From Macrotis lagotis (taxonomy: Eukaryota; Chordata; Mammalia; Peramelemorphia; Peramelidae), in NCBI RefSeq assembly GCF_037893015.1, contig NC_133666.1, forward strand, positions 625,557,464 to 625,621,463: DNA of 64,000 nt. The letters run 5' to 3'. Position numbers and translations under genes: made by a program. The notes below the pieces were generated by a model that saw only the letters and a program-made list of their open reading frames with translations, made no database searches and had not been told where the DNA came from. Below, piece after piece: positions 35,745 to 44,846 of this stretch (its first letter is position 1; each line of letters opens with the position of its first letter).

Positions 35745-35762
35745 ATCTTGCTAGGACCTCCA
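35745..35762 (-). other. Primer-binding site of provirus, tRNA-Gln-like
   Basis: Minus strand reads TGGAGGTCCTAGCAAGAT, two bases from the 5' LTR edge. Against a remembered tRNA-Gln 3' complement (TGGAGGTCCCACCGAGAT) 15 of 18 positions agree. Confidence 0.65.
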
Positions 35763-35764
35763 AA

Positions 35765-36381
35765 TGCTGAACCCCAAAAGTGAGACAGAGCTGAACCCAA
35801 AGAGTGAGACAGAGACCAGAACTGGATCAGTTTGGAGATCTTTATTTCCCGGGGACTGTCTGAGGATGAAGAGGACCCAAATTATACAGTCCCTGAGTGT
35901 TCAAAGGCTAGTTTTTATAGTGTTTTTGGAGGAGATCCTGAGAGAAAGTAGGATACAGAAGCAAAGATCATCTTATTATATGTAAATATAGGGTTCCATA
36001 TAGACAGAGTAGGAAAGGGTCAGGGTCTTCATTTGAACATATTTCCTGAGCTGGAGGGAGTTACATATTCATGGGCTTCCCACGGGTTTGAGGAATTTAC
36101 TATCTTATTGTTCCAGCTGCACCTGGAGAAGGGGGAGGCAGTCCTGGAATTTAACAGATACAGCAAGATAATTAAGCTGACAAGGGTGCTTTGTGAATCT
36201 TCAAACAATTTTATGGTATATCCATGACCCCCAGGGTCAAGTACTTGGTTCTTATCAGATTATTTTCAGACCCAAGGACACCTAGCTAAATTTGTATTTC
36301 TAAGGAATTTCTCAGGGTCCAGAAGGATGTCAGGGACCCCTTTCTATACAGGAATTTCACAAACATTGATATTGTACTTTA
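35765..36381 (-). repeat. 5' LTR of provirus
   Basis: Nearly identical to the 3' LTR. A 24-27 bp tandem repeat of its U5 edge (TGAACCC...GAGACAGAG, twice at 35768-35815) makes it slightly longer than its partner. Confidence 0.92.
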
Positions 36382-36385
36382 TTAT

Positions 36386-37220
36386 CAAAGGTAATTGACA
36401 CAAGAAATTTTTCCCCAGTAGACCTTTCTTGGTCAAGGCACTAATTTGGTTCATGCAAAAGCTTTTTAACTTATTGAAATGGTCTAGGGTTATCTTTTGC
36501 GTGGTCTAACCTTGAATATTTAGGTACCATATTCATTTTGAGCTATTCATGGTATATTGCTCAGGATGGTGGTTCCAATCTAATTTCCATAAACTGTTTT
36601 CCAGTTTTCCCAGAAATTCTTGTTAAATATCCCCCCAAGTAATCTAGGTTCTCAGATATATTGAACACTGATTTCTTGGGTTCTATTGTTTATGATTTAT
36701 TTTATCTAGTCTGTTCCATTGATTCTCTTTTCCAAATACTTTTTAGGATCACTGCTTTATAATGGAATAAATATGAGATCTGGAAATACAATTGCACACT
36801 TAGTTTGTTATTTCTCTTGATAATTTAGATTTTTATCACTCCAAGGAAATGGGGTTAAGTGGCTTGCTCAAGGCCACACAGCTAGGTAATTATTAAGTGT
36901 CATTCCCTTGGTAGTTTAAATGATAAAGTACTAAATCTGTATTTTAGGCAGCTGTTATTTTTATCATCATATCCAGTTTCACTGAATATTCCTCTGATTA
37001 TTTGTGTCTCTGTTTCTTTAAGGCATATTTTGTCATTGTATTTATACAAATGTTTGATAGACTAATTTTAATAGACTGATTCCTAGATATTTAATGTGTC
37101 TGTTAATCATTTTGAATAGGAAAGTCTTCATTATCTTGTCCAACACTTTCCAATCTTAGCAATGCTTTTAGGTAGTTTCTTGCAATGTCATTTGGGTCCA
37201 CATGATAAACCAGAATATAT
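36386..37220 (-). mobile_element. Old L1-like ORF2 remnant, right of provirus
   Basis: TCTGTTCCATTGATTCTCTT and CACTGCTTTATAATGGAATA match the antisense L1 segment at 1165-1245. TGATTCCTAGATATTTAATG corresponds to the L1 segment near 1560. It is the older host of the provirus. A SINE scrap sits at 36838-36902. Confidence 0.65.
36838..36902 (-). mobile_element. WSINE1-type SINE fragment
   Basis: 65 bp: AAATGGGGTTAAGTGGCTTG to AGGTAATTATTAAGTGT, antisense, truncated at the internal position where several other copies stop. Confidence 0.85.
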
Positions 37221-37229
37221 TTTAATCAT

Positions 37230-37487
37230 CTAGCTTAACAAGGGTAATTCTCCATATGCACGTTCCAAGAAAAGAATAAACTTCTAGTACTAGACCTCTA
37301 CTTCTCTAACAGACCTGTCCTACTGACCTTCTAAGTTGCCTTCTGTTGGAAAATTGTTCTGCCTTGTACTTTTGTTGGTTCTGCCATTTTTAGGATTCAT
37401 TTTGAGGCATTATTTTTAAGTTTTGGGAGGAGAATTTGGGAGAACTCAGGTGAATCCTTTTGCTCCACCATTTTGCTCCACCCCCAT
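37230..37487 (-). mobile_element. Old L1/HAL1-like 5'UTR end
   Basis: CCTTCTGTTGGAAAATTGTT, TTCATTTTGAGGCATTATTT and the terminal CTCCACCATTTTGCTCCACC resemble marsupial L1/HAL1 5' ends, whose minus-strand first bases carry the YY1-like motif. Confidence 0.65.
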
Positions 37488-37639
37488 TAGCAATATCTTT
37501 ACAGCAATATCCAACTTACTTTCCCCTGCTTTACCAATTTCTTTTTCTTTATTCTTTACTTCTTTTCTTCCTTCAACTCTTTTTATTCTTCTCCTTGGGT
37601 CTTTTTCTGACTTTTCTTCTTGCTTGAAACCTTTTCCTT

Positions 37640-37860
37640 TTCTTTCAGTTTTGGTCCTTGACTTTCAGCTCAAGTCTTATTCTTGATTCAGCAACTATTC
37701 ATTAAACACTATATTAAGTGCTGGGAATATTCAAATACTCAAAATAATTTGTGTTCTCATGGATTTGTGTGATGAAGCTCTTAATTCATTTACATCTACT
37801 CATCCTTGTAACTCTTGTTCATGTCCTTCCCTAAATTTATCACATGGATCCCACATAGTC
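37640..37860. repeat. Diverged duplicate, copy 2 (partner at 29103)
   Basis: Aligns to 29103-29285 with a 30-bp extra stretch that resembles an L2 tail (CATTAAACACTATATTAAGT). Both copies keep the same order. Confidence 0.65.
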
Positions 37861-38845
37861 CTTTCTTTTTTTTACTCCTGATGTCAGAAGGATACCTATG
37901 GAGCAATGTGTTGCTGTATCTATCATCCCTCAGCCTTGCCCTGAGATTAGCTCATCTTCTCTTCCAGACATATATTTCCCTAGTGACATCTTCTACTCCT
38001 TTTACTCTCTGTAGTCCCTTACTGGTTATATGCTCATACCTGCTGTGTACCTCTTTTCTGTGTGCTATTCATTTGTTATTCTTTGGAGATTGTTGTATTC
38101 TGTATTTTCCAGTCATTTGACAAAATCACTAGAATATTGGCATTTTAAAAATTGGTATCTACTAGGAGAAACTTGAGGGCATTAAAAGTTTTGCAATTTT
38201 CTCAAGGCAGTTTAGCCTGCTCTTCTGTTTAAATTATAAATATACATACTGATGAACAACTTCTATAAGTGACCATCAAACCATAGGTCATAATTTGGGC
38301 CTCAGACATCCTTTATCTAGTTAATTTTTGATGTAGATAGTTAGGCCAAAGAGTTTGGATTGCTTGTACATCTCTTCCTGAAATTTTGGGGACTTGATAA
38401 AGCTAGCACAGTGCCATTTATAAACTGGAGCTCTTAGAGAGACTTAGCACCTATAGAACTACTACTTTACCTTAGACTCTGTCCTGATCCTCTTCTATCA
38501 AATTTTCTGCTTTATGGCTCACAAACAGGTTATTTCTATTCTTATAGATTTCAAGAATCTAGAATGATTTTGATTCATAGATAGAAGGCACTTGAATGGA
38601 CAGATGTGAGTTCATTTGCTGGAGGAAAGATTTTAAGGTAGTGTTTGCTCAACTAAATCCACTGTTATCTTTTAAAAAAATAATCAACTTGTATTCTCTA
38701 CATCCGTAATTCAGTTGCTAGATGATCAAGATCTGGACCATTGTGATTTAATGCTTGCCGAAATCTTTCATTTCCCTATTAATAGCCTCAATGAATATTT
38801 AGATGATTCTTGAAAAGATTTTTTACAGATGGGAAAATATTTATA
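37861..38845. other. No gene recognised
   Basis: Mixed AT-rich sequence. A 101-codon frame (37815-38120, plus) is hydrophobic but shows no known domain. Confidence 0.4.
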
Positions 38846-38960
38846 TCAATCAATCAATAACATTTATTTAGGACTTACTATGCTCTAAGCATCATCATAC
38901 TATGTGCTATGCATACAAAGAAAAATAATTCTCTCCCCTCAAGTTGTTCTCATTCATAGG
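38846..38960 (+). mobile_element. L2/MIR-type 3' tail fragment
   Basis: CAATCAATCAATAACATTTA, TTAGGACTTACTATGCTCTA and CCCCTCAAGTTGTTCTCATT follow the conserved L2 3' end. Confidence 0.7.
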
Positions 38961-39189
38961 AGTTGATATTATTAGATTGCATCTTTCCCTAAGTATGAAT
39001 ATGATCCAAGATATGCTATCTTTTCAAACATCCTCAGAATCTTTCAACATCCTCAAAATTGTGCCACCACTAGCACATATGTCTTCTAAGTACATTTGAT
39101 TTTAATTGGTTACTTTTCCTATCTTTGTTCTCTTCTGTTCCATTTTAACCTTTTGCACAAGTGGAATGTTAGAATCTGCTGACTCTGCT

Positions 39190-39480
39190 GTCCTTGATTG
39201 TGAAAAATACCTCTAGAGAAAGAACTGATGGAGTCTGAAGGCAGAGTGAAACATCCTTTTTTTTAGATTTTAATTTTCTTGTGATTTTTTTTGAGGGGGG
39301 AGGGGGTTTGTGTTTTCTTTCACAGCATGGCTAATATGGAAATGGTTTGCATGACTGCACATGAATAACCTATATCAAATTACTTGTCTTTTAATGAAGA
39401 GGATTGGGAAAGAAGGAAGGAAAAAAATTTTAATTTTAAAAAATGAATGTTAGAAATGTTCAAATCAAGTTATTAGAAAA
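39190..39480 (+). mobile_element. Old L1 3'UTR fragment
   Basis: GGGGGGAGGGGGTTTGTG, GACTGCACATGAATAACCTA, then AAGGAAGGAAAAAAATTTTA and AAATGAATGTTAGAAATG: sense L1 3' end. Confidence 0.7.
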
Positions 39481-39753
39481 AAATAATTGAAATTAAAAGA
39501 ACCCATAAACTCTTATCCTTGGCATTTGAATATAATAGGACTTTGTTACATACCTAGACTACCTAAGAAGGAGGTACCCATGAAGGAGATACCAGGGATC
39601 TACAGGGAGAAAAAAATTCTATATTGAGATACCATGTGTTTGGGAGCAGCCTTTTTCTAATGGATGCATAGACAAAATTGCCTATATCTTTAAATTTACC
39701 TGTCTTGGACCCAGGTACTCTATCTTTTAGTGGCATCCTTTGGGGTAAAGGAT

Positions 39754-39758
<5 letters not shown>
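39481..39758. other. No gene recognised
   Basis: Short AT-rich interval without a supported feature. Confidence 0.4.
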
Positions 39759-39805
<47 letters not shown>

Positions 39806-39812
39806 CCAAGAA
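39759..39812. repeat. (TA)n microsatellite
   Basis: Runs of TATATATA with CATA variants. Confidence 0.9.
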
Positions 39813-40002
39813 TATATATGCATATTTATAAACATGCATACACACACATTTCTAACAATTGTAAAGTCTTTTTTGAATGCTAATTAACTAAAGAATATGA
39901 GCCTAGTTTATGGACAGTCTTCTCTGTATTAATGATTGGTGTCTGAACCTCAGTGACCTCATCAGCAGGTATGTGCTGTTTGGGGTAAAGAATACCTATG
40001 GT

Positions 40003-40152
40003 GGGGTAACTAGATGGCTCAGTGGATAGAGCACTGGCCCTGGAGTTAGGAGTACCTGAGTTCAAATCCAGCCTCAGACATTCAATAATTGCCTAGCTGT
40101 GTGACCTTGGGCAAGTCACTTAATCCCATTGCCTTAAAATAAAAAATGAAAA
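40003..40152 (+). mobile_element. WSINE1-type SINE with 15-bp target duplication
   Basis: Sense copy; AAGAATACCTATGGT lies exactly at 39988-40002 and 40153-40167. The head (TAACTAGATGGCTCAGTGG) is more diverged than most copies here. Confidence 0.95.
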
Positions 40153-40167
40153 AAGAATACCTATGGT

Positions 40168-40278
40168 GAACTGCTTCCCACAGTTAATCTGAGGAAAGTA
40201 GTAGTTATTTAAGACTAGGTAGTTTGTTCAGATATGAGTAAATATAATGATAACAAGCTTGAAAGGGACTACTGTTAT

Positions 40279-40315
<37 letters not shown>

Positions 40316-40503
40316 GGGATTTACAAAACCTTTTGGGGAAGTTGAGAAAAAAATGTTGAACATTTGATAAATACATTGATAACAATGCAATCAGTAGTGT
40401 TTCAGAGATAACTATTAATTCAATACACAAGCATAAAGGGGAACTCTGATCAACACAAGGACCAAATACAATTCCCAAGGACTCAAGGAGAGACACATAC
40501 ATA
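40168..40503. repeat. Unassigned interval with (GT)n microsatellite
   Basis: GT repeat at about 40283-40311. The rest holds no feature I recognise. Confidence 0.7.
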
Positions 40504-40850
40504 CAGGAATACCTTACATTTCATTTTATTGCACTTTTCAGATTTTGCATGTTTCAAACTAGACAAAACAAACTGAAGGCTTGTGGCAATCCTATGTTGA
40601 GCAAGTCTCTTGGTACCAATTTTCCAACAGTAAGTGCTCATATCACATCTCTGTGTCACAGTTTAGTCATTCTCACAATATTTCAAACATTTTCATTCTG
40701 TCTGTTGTAATGATCTTTGATGTTACTATTATTATTGTTTTGGGGCAATACTAACTGTTCCCACATAAGATGGTGGACTTAATTGAGAAATATTTTGCAT
40801 GTTCTGACTGCTCTGCTGCCTGGTCATTCCAGATAGCGTGAGACTGTTTT
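40504..40850 (+). mobile_element. DNA transposon remnant, probably Tc1/mariner type
   Basis: Starts CAGGAATACCTTACATTTCA and continues GAAGGCTTGTGGCAATCCTA, GAGCAAGTCTCTTGGTACCA, TCTCTGTGTCACAGTTTAGT, TTTTGGGGCAATACTAACTG. This follows a well-known mammalian DNA transposon consensus that begins CAGGAATACCTC. I recall its wording but not its name with certainty. No transposase frame survives. Confidence 0.65.
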
Positions 40851-41095
40851 CAGAAAGACAGAGAATTCATCAAACCTTAAAATAGACAGAAATGTTATTA
40901 TGAAAGAAAAGTTTAACTGCTATTGGGAAAGGAGGTCTTTTCCAGTTTGTTAAATTAATTTGATGAACTGGAATGGAAGACTTTGAATTTGGTTGATTAA
41001 TTGGGAGATATGTTAAGATTTTCTTTATTAATGAGGAAATATACCAACAAATTCATTTATTACCCTAGAGTTAAAGGTCCTATGATTAAGTATAG
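40851..41095. other. No gene recognised
   Basis: May be the decayed interior of the preceding transposon. Confidence 0.35.
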
Positions 41096-41555
41096 CAGGG
41101 TTGTCCAACCTTAGATTATCTTAGATATACATTAAAATAAGATAATAATTTGAGGGTTGCATCCCAAATAAAAATACAATACATTTATATAATAGTAACT
41201 ACTTCTTAAAAAGTGGGGAACTTGCATCATCAATAGGGCAGTGAAGGTGTTAAACACAGAAGCAAACATAAAACAATAAAGTGACAACACAACAGTATAA
41301 AGGTAGATGCATACTAACTAATAGATGGAATGCATCTCACAGATCGATCGAAAATTCCATGCTATATTATCTATCCTTAATACTGCTTAAAAACACCAAA
41401 GAAAATTAACATCAATGAGATTATTAGTGAAGGAATTTTAAAAATCTAATGCACATTCCATGCAAATTATTATTTTATTTTTTCTCTTGTGAAAATTAAG
41501 ACCCATAGGCAGGCCACATTAAATTGCACTGGGTGTTGCATTTTGGACAGCCCTG
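41096..41555. mobile_element. hAT-type nonautonomous DNA transposon (MITE)
   Basis: Terminal inverted repeats: left CAGGGTTGTCCAA, right TTTGGACAGCCCTG (reverse complement CAGGGCTGTCCAAA). Flanks AAGTATAG (41088-41095) and TAGTATGA (41556-41563) agree at five central bases, compatible with a decayed 8-bp duplication. 460 bp, no transposase. Confidence 0.75.
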
Positions 41556-41600
41556 TAGTATGAAAATGAGGCAAAGTTGACTTAGTGTAGGTTACCCTAG

Positions 41601-41601
<1 letters not shown>

Positions 41602-41661
<60 letters not shown>

Positions 41662-41736
41662 TTCTGTCTCTGTCTCTCTCTCTGTGTCTGTCTGTCTGTC
41701 TGTCTCTCTTTGTCTCTTTCTGTCTCTGTCTCTCTC

Positions 41737-41781
<45 letters not shown>
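41602..41781. repeat. (TC)n/(TCTG)n compound microsatellite
   Basis: 180 bp of almost pure TC with TCTG and TCTT interruptions, including the motif TGTCTCTTTCTGTCTCTGTC twice (about 41655 and 41710), so part of the tract was duplicated as a longer unit. Confidence 0.95.
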
Positions 41782-42029
41782 TAGCTTTTCTGAGTAATAT
41801 TACACCAAAAATGAAGCTTATAAATACATAAGGAGTTCATTGATATGACATTTAACAGTGAATCTTATCTACTTTTAATAAATGCTAATAAAACAGATCT
41901 GTATGCAGGAGAAATTAATTTGCATCCCTTATTCTTTGAATGTAGATCATCTTAACAGAAAAAATTCTTAACATAAAGATAACAGCAAAATGCACAAGGA
42001 TTTGGACTTTGTTCATTTGCTTGGATATC
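41782..42029. other. No gene recognised
   Basis: AT-rich flank of the microsatellite. Confidence 0.4.
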
Positions 42030-42215
42030 AGAGGAAGAGCTATGAGTAATCTTAGAGGCAGTTTTTGTCCAAACCTACCTTGTTTGTAGACAAGACCACT
42101 AAGACTAAGAGAGAAATAATCATGGTCATAGGTAGAAAGGAGCAGAACTGGAATTCTAAATAAGGTCCTTTCATTCATAATCCAGCACTTTGTCCATTGA
42201 CCAGGTTGTTTTTTC
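42030..42215 (-). mobile_element. MIR-type SINE
   Basis: Minus strand reads CAAAGTGCTGGATTATGAAT, AGAATTCCAGTTCTGCTCCT, TTTCTCTCTTAGTCTTAGTG and so on, the MIR layout. A 100-codon minus frame here (41915-42217) is accidental. Confidence 0.6.
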
Positions 42216-42589
42216 AAACCTGGAAATGCACTTGAGGAAAGAGGATCATTTCAGAGCTAGACAGAATGAATGATCCATTGAGTCAAGGAACAGTAAACTC
42301 TGAAGAATCTATTAAGAAGGGTTGAAGGGGGTATGGGTCAGAGTTGACACTCATCTTCATGAGATCACTGGGGTATAGGACTGTCTTGACAAGTAAAGGT
42401 AGCCTGGAAACCTCTATGGTATGGGACTACAGACTACTCTCTATGGTATGGGACTACTGGCCACTTTCCTTTCTAGGAATATGGGACCAGGTAAGTAAGG
42501 AGAGGGCATCCATGGACCCACTTCTTGCTAAATCCTCACTCCATGATAAACAAGTAAAGAAATAAGCATATTTTAAATATCTATTTAAA

Positions 42590-42802
42590 TACATATTTTA
42601 AACACATAGTCACTGTCCTAAGTAATTAATAAATATCACCTCAGTTTTCTTCACAAGCACCCAGGGAGGTAGGTTCTAGTATTATCTTCATTTGCAGCTA
42701 AAAAAACTGAGGCAAACAGAAGCTAAGTGACATCCTTATCTGAGAGCAGATTTGCACTCAGATCTTTGTGATTCCAGGTCCAGAATTCTAGCCACTGGAC
42801 CA
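42590..42802 (-). mobile_element. MIR-type SINE, 3' of the glycosyltransferase gene
   Basis: Minus strand: AGTGGCTAGAATTCTGGACC, TGAGTGCAAATCTGCTCTCA, GCCTCAGTTTTTTTAGCTGC, CCTACCTCCCTGGGTGCTTG. Same sense as the gene, beginning within a few bases of its stop codon, so it forms the start of the 3'UTR. Confidence 0.75.
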
Positions 42803-42803
42803 G

Positions 42804-43838
42804 TTAGCAGGTGATATTAGTTGTTTGGAAGTCTGGCCATATCTGAAGTAACTCTTGGTCCTGGAAGTAGTGAACCAGGACTAGTTGGTGGAATGTACAA
42901 TGATCATATTTCTTCCTGGACAACAGGAAGGTGTTGGGAGGAGAAGGTGTGGGCTTCACTCCAAGCTCTTTCAGGCTCAGCCCCACAAACACATCCTCCA
43001 AGTAGATGACCTTGATTGTCTGAGCTACATTCAGGATCCTGAGGGCCAGGGAGCCAGACATCACATAGCCAGCACCTGCACAATAGTCTGGGTACTGGTT
43101 CTGGGAATATATCTCTGGGGGCATATACCACTTGTGACCTGGTATCCGATTGGGGACTGCATTTCTGTAGATATGACCTGTGATGAAGTCAGGCTGTAGA
43201 GGTCTGTTGGGCTGCAATACTTGCTGTACTAAGAATCTGGGATTTAGGAAGACATCAGTATCCACTTTGAGCACATAGCGGGCAGTGGGACAATGTCGGG
43301 CCATCCATTCCAGTCCCATAAGAACCTTGAGAGTCAAGTTGCGATATGTATCCAGGAAGCCAACCTGGAGTAGATCCCCATGCTCCCTGTCTTCCTCCTT
43401 CAGGATGGTCTGAATTTCCTGGGCAAAGAGGGGCTGGGGCAGACCAAGAACAAAGAGATGGCGGATGATCACACCAGGAACCAAGGTCTCATTGCCCCAT
43501 GTCTGCCGGATGATCTGGCGTATCCTCCCATCTTGGGGCTGAGTCATTACAAGCATGAGCAGGAAGGGGGCACTGCTGGGACCTTCACACTTGTTAGGGT
43601 GGCTGATCAGAAAGGGGTAGGGATAAGGGTACCTCAGGTCTAAGGGATGTGGTGTCTGAGCCTGCCATTCAAATTTCCTTGAGAGGCCCAAAGGATCTTC
43701 AGTGGGGCCTTTCTGGGATGGGGACCATATATCCATTGAAGGTATCCAAGAACCCCAATGTTGAACTGCCAGCAACAACAGTAGTCCCATGAAAACTGAA
43801 CTCAGTAAAACCTTTAACAACAGTTTCTTCATCATCAT
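42804..43838 (-). CDS. Beta-1,3-galactosyltransferase-like enzyme (GT31)
   Basis: An intact 344-codon single-exon frame for a Golgi type II membrane glycosyltransferase of family GT31 (B3GALT group), which transfers a sugar from a UDP donor in beta-1,3 linkage to glycan acceptors. Seen: short basic N-terminus, membrane anchor at residues 5-24, proline-rich stem to about 80, and the catalytic domain from Cys84. Motifs: RIRQIIRQTWGNE (105-117), FLDTYRNLTLK (161-171), DTD metal/donor motif in KVDTDVF (191-197), WYMPPEIY (237-244), YCAGAGYVMSG (252-262), EDVFVG (281-286). Possible N-glycosylation at NET (116), NLT (167) and NIT (341). Length fits B3GALT1 (326) and B3GALT5 (310) better than B3GALT2 (422). 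It resembles B3GALT2 and B3GALT5 about equally by eye, so I assign no symbol. All family motifs are kept, so it is probably functional. A splice acceptor lies 18 bases upstream of the first ATG. Confidence 0.93.
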   Translation of the reverse strand: MMMKKLLLKVLLSSVFMGLLLLLAVQHWGSWIPSMDIWSPSQKGPTEDPLGLSRKFEWQAQTPHPLDLRYPYPYPFLISHPNKCEGPSSAPFLLMLVMTQPQDGRIRQIIRQTWGNETLVPGVIIRHLFVLGLPQPLFAQEIQTILKEEDREHGDLLQVGFLDTYRNLTLKVLMGLEWMARHCPTARYVLKVDTDVFLNPRFLVQQVLQPNRPLQPDFITGHIYRNAVPNRIPGHKWYMPPEIYSQNQYPDYCAGAGYVMSGSLALRILNVAQTIKVIYLEDVFVGLSLKELGVKPTPSPPNTFLLSRKKYDHCTFHQLVLVHYFQDQELLQIWPDFQTTNITC

Positions 43839-43856
43839 TCTTGTGTTGCAAAACTT

Positions 43857-44846
43857 CTAGACAAGAAGAAAGAAGTTAGCTTTGCATAAGGAGTTTCATA
43901 CATTCCTCACCCCAGACCTCCTGCTTGTCCCCACTCTCTCTCTCTCTAGATTTTTCCTGGTTTTGGAGACAAGGATTTGTTGATTTAGGCATAATGTAAG
44001 GGATCTGAGTAGAGTAGCTGAGAAGAATGAGAAATCAGAGGGAGAGATATTGGGGGAGAACTATACTGTGCAGGGGGAAGAGCATTGGATTGGGAGACAG
44101 GAGGCCTGGTTTCTGGTCCCAGCCCTTCCACTATGTGGTCTCAGTCAAGTCTTTCCTAGTCTGATCTGGAGGATTTCTTAGATCTGATCCAGCCCTGGCA
44201 GTCTATAATATTATGAGAAAGAAAGACCAAGAGATAAAGGGGTCCTAGAGTGCCTACATGGGAAGCAGTTAATGGGCTGTCACCTAAATATGCTAAGAAC
44301 TGTTGGACAAGGAAGGGTTAAAGCTCTACTTATCAGCCTCCACAGATTGTCATATGAAGAACTAGAAGGATTAGTGGATTTGTTCTTATTTACTAAGAGT
44401 CTTGCTTTGGTTAATTCTTCCATACTTGAAGTCTTCTCCCTACCTCAGATCCCGAGAATCACAGGCTTGGCCAATAGGAGTTGAGATCTGGATCCAGAAT
44501 TTTTGCCCTTCAAAATCTAGTCTGTTTTGGGAATGGTTCTCATCCCCCCCCTTCTCTGCCCTAGTCCTTCAGAACAGGAGATAGACTTCTTGATTATTGC
44601 CCTAGATTGAAGAAGGTCCCTGTGACACATCCTTGGCCCTCCATCTCAGCTCTATCCCCAGAGTCTGTTTTCTATGAATGTAATGGTAGGCAGACTCAAT
44701 GCTTTGTTCATAGTAGGAACTTGATAAATGCTTACTCAATTTAATTCTACTCCTGAGAAACTCAGGGGGCTGAACTGTTCTCCTAGGTTCCTCCCCAAAA
44801 TTCCCTTCCTTCTTTCCCTTAACTTCCAGTCCAGCAGGGTACTCAC
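43857..44846 (-). other. Candidate 5' intron of the glycosyltransferase gene
   Basis: Minus strand: donor ATG|GTGAGTACC at 44847/44846 and acceptor TTTCTTCTTGTCTAG|AAG at 43857/43856, with a pyrimidine tract. Intron length would be 990 bp. Splicing joins ATG to AAG TTT TGC AAC ACA AGA and then ATG ATG ATG AAG, all in frame. The exon 1 ATG has A at -3. The protein would gain seven residues (MKFCNTR). Seen: the sites and frame. Inferred: that they are used. A MIR lies inside at 44060-44220. Confidence 0.5.
44060..44220 (+). mobile_element. MIR-type SINE
   Basis: GGAAGAGCATTGGATTGGGA, GGCCTGGTTTCTGGTCCCAG, CACTATGTGGTCTCAGTCAA: MIR core, in the candidate intron and antisense to the gene. Confidence 0.7.

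Larger units (their letters stand above)
29396..36381 (-). mobile_element. Endogenous retrovirus (provirus fossil), probably class I
   Basis: A 6986-bp provirus on the minus strand. Two LTRs (35765-36381 is 5', 29396-29989 is 3') differ at about a dozen of some 590 aligned bases (2 percent). TTAT lies at both outer edges (29392-29395 and 36382-36385) as a 4-bp target duplication. The primer site, the polypurine tract and an integrase-like motif fix the orientation. The 5.8-kb interior is heavily broken, with no retroviral frame of useful length. It also carries a SINE at 34600. A 4-bp duplication and the integrase wording favour a gamma-like class I element. If the LTRs evolved neutrally at about 2e-9 per site per year, insertion was roughly 4-5 million years ago. 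Confidence 0.93.

Noticed and set aside
37815-38120. 101-codon hydrophobic frame as a membrane protein
   Set aside because: T-rich sequence gives Leu/Phe/Ser-rich frames by chance; no start context, domain or conserved motif.
41915-42217. 100-codon minus frame as a gene
   Set aside because: It overlaps a MIR and ends in AT-rich sequence; no domain.
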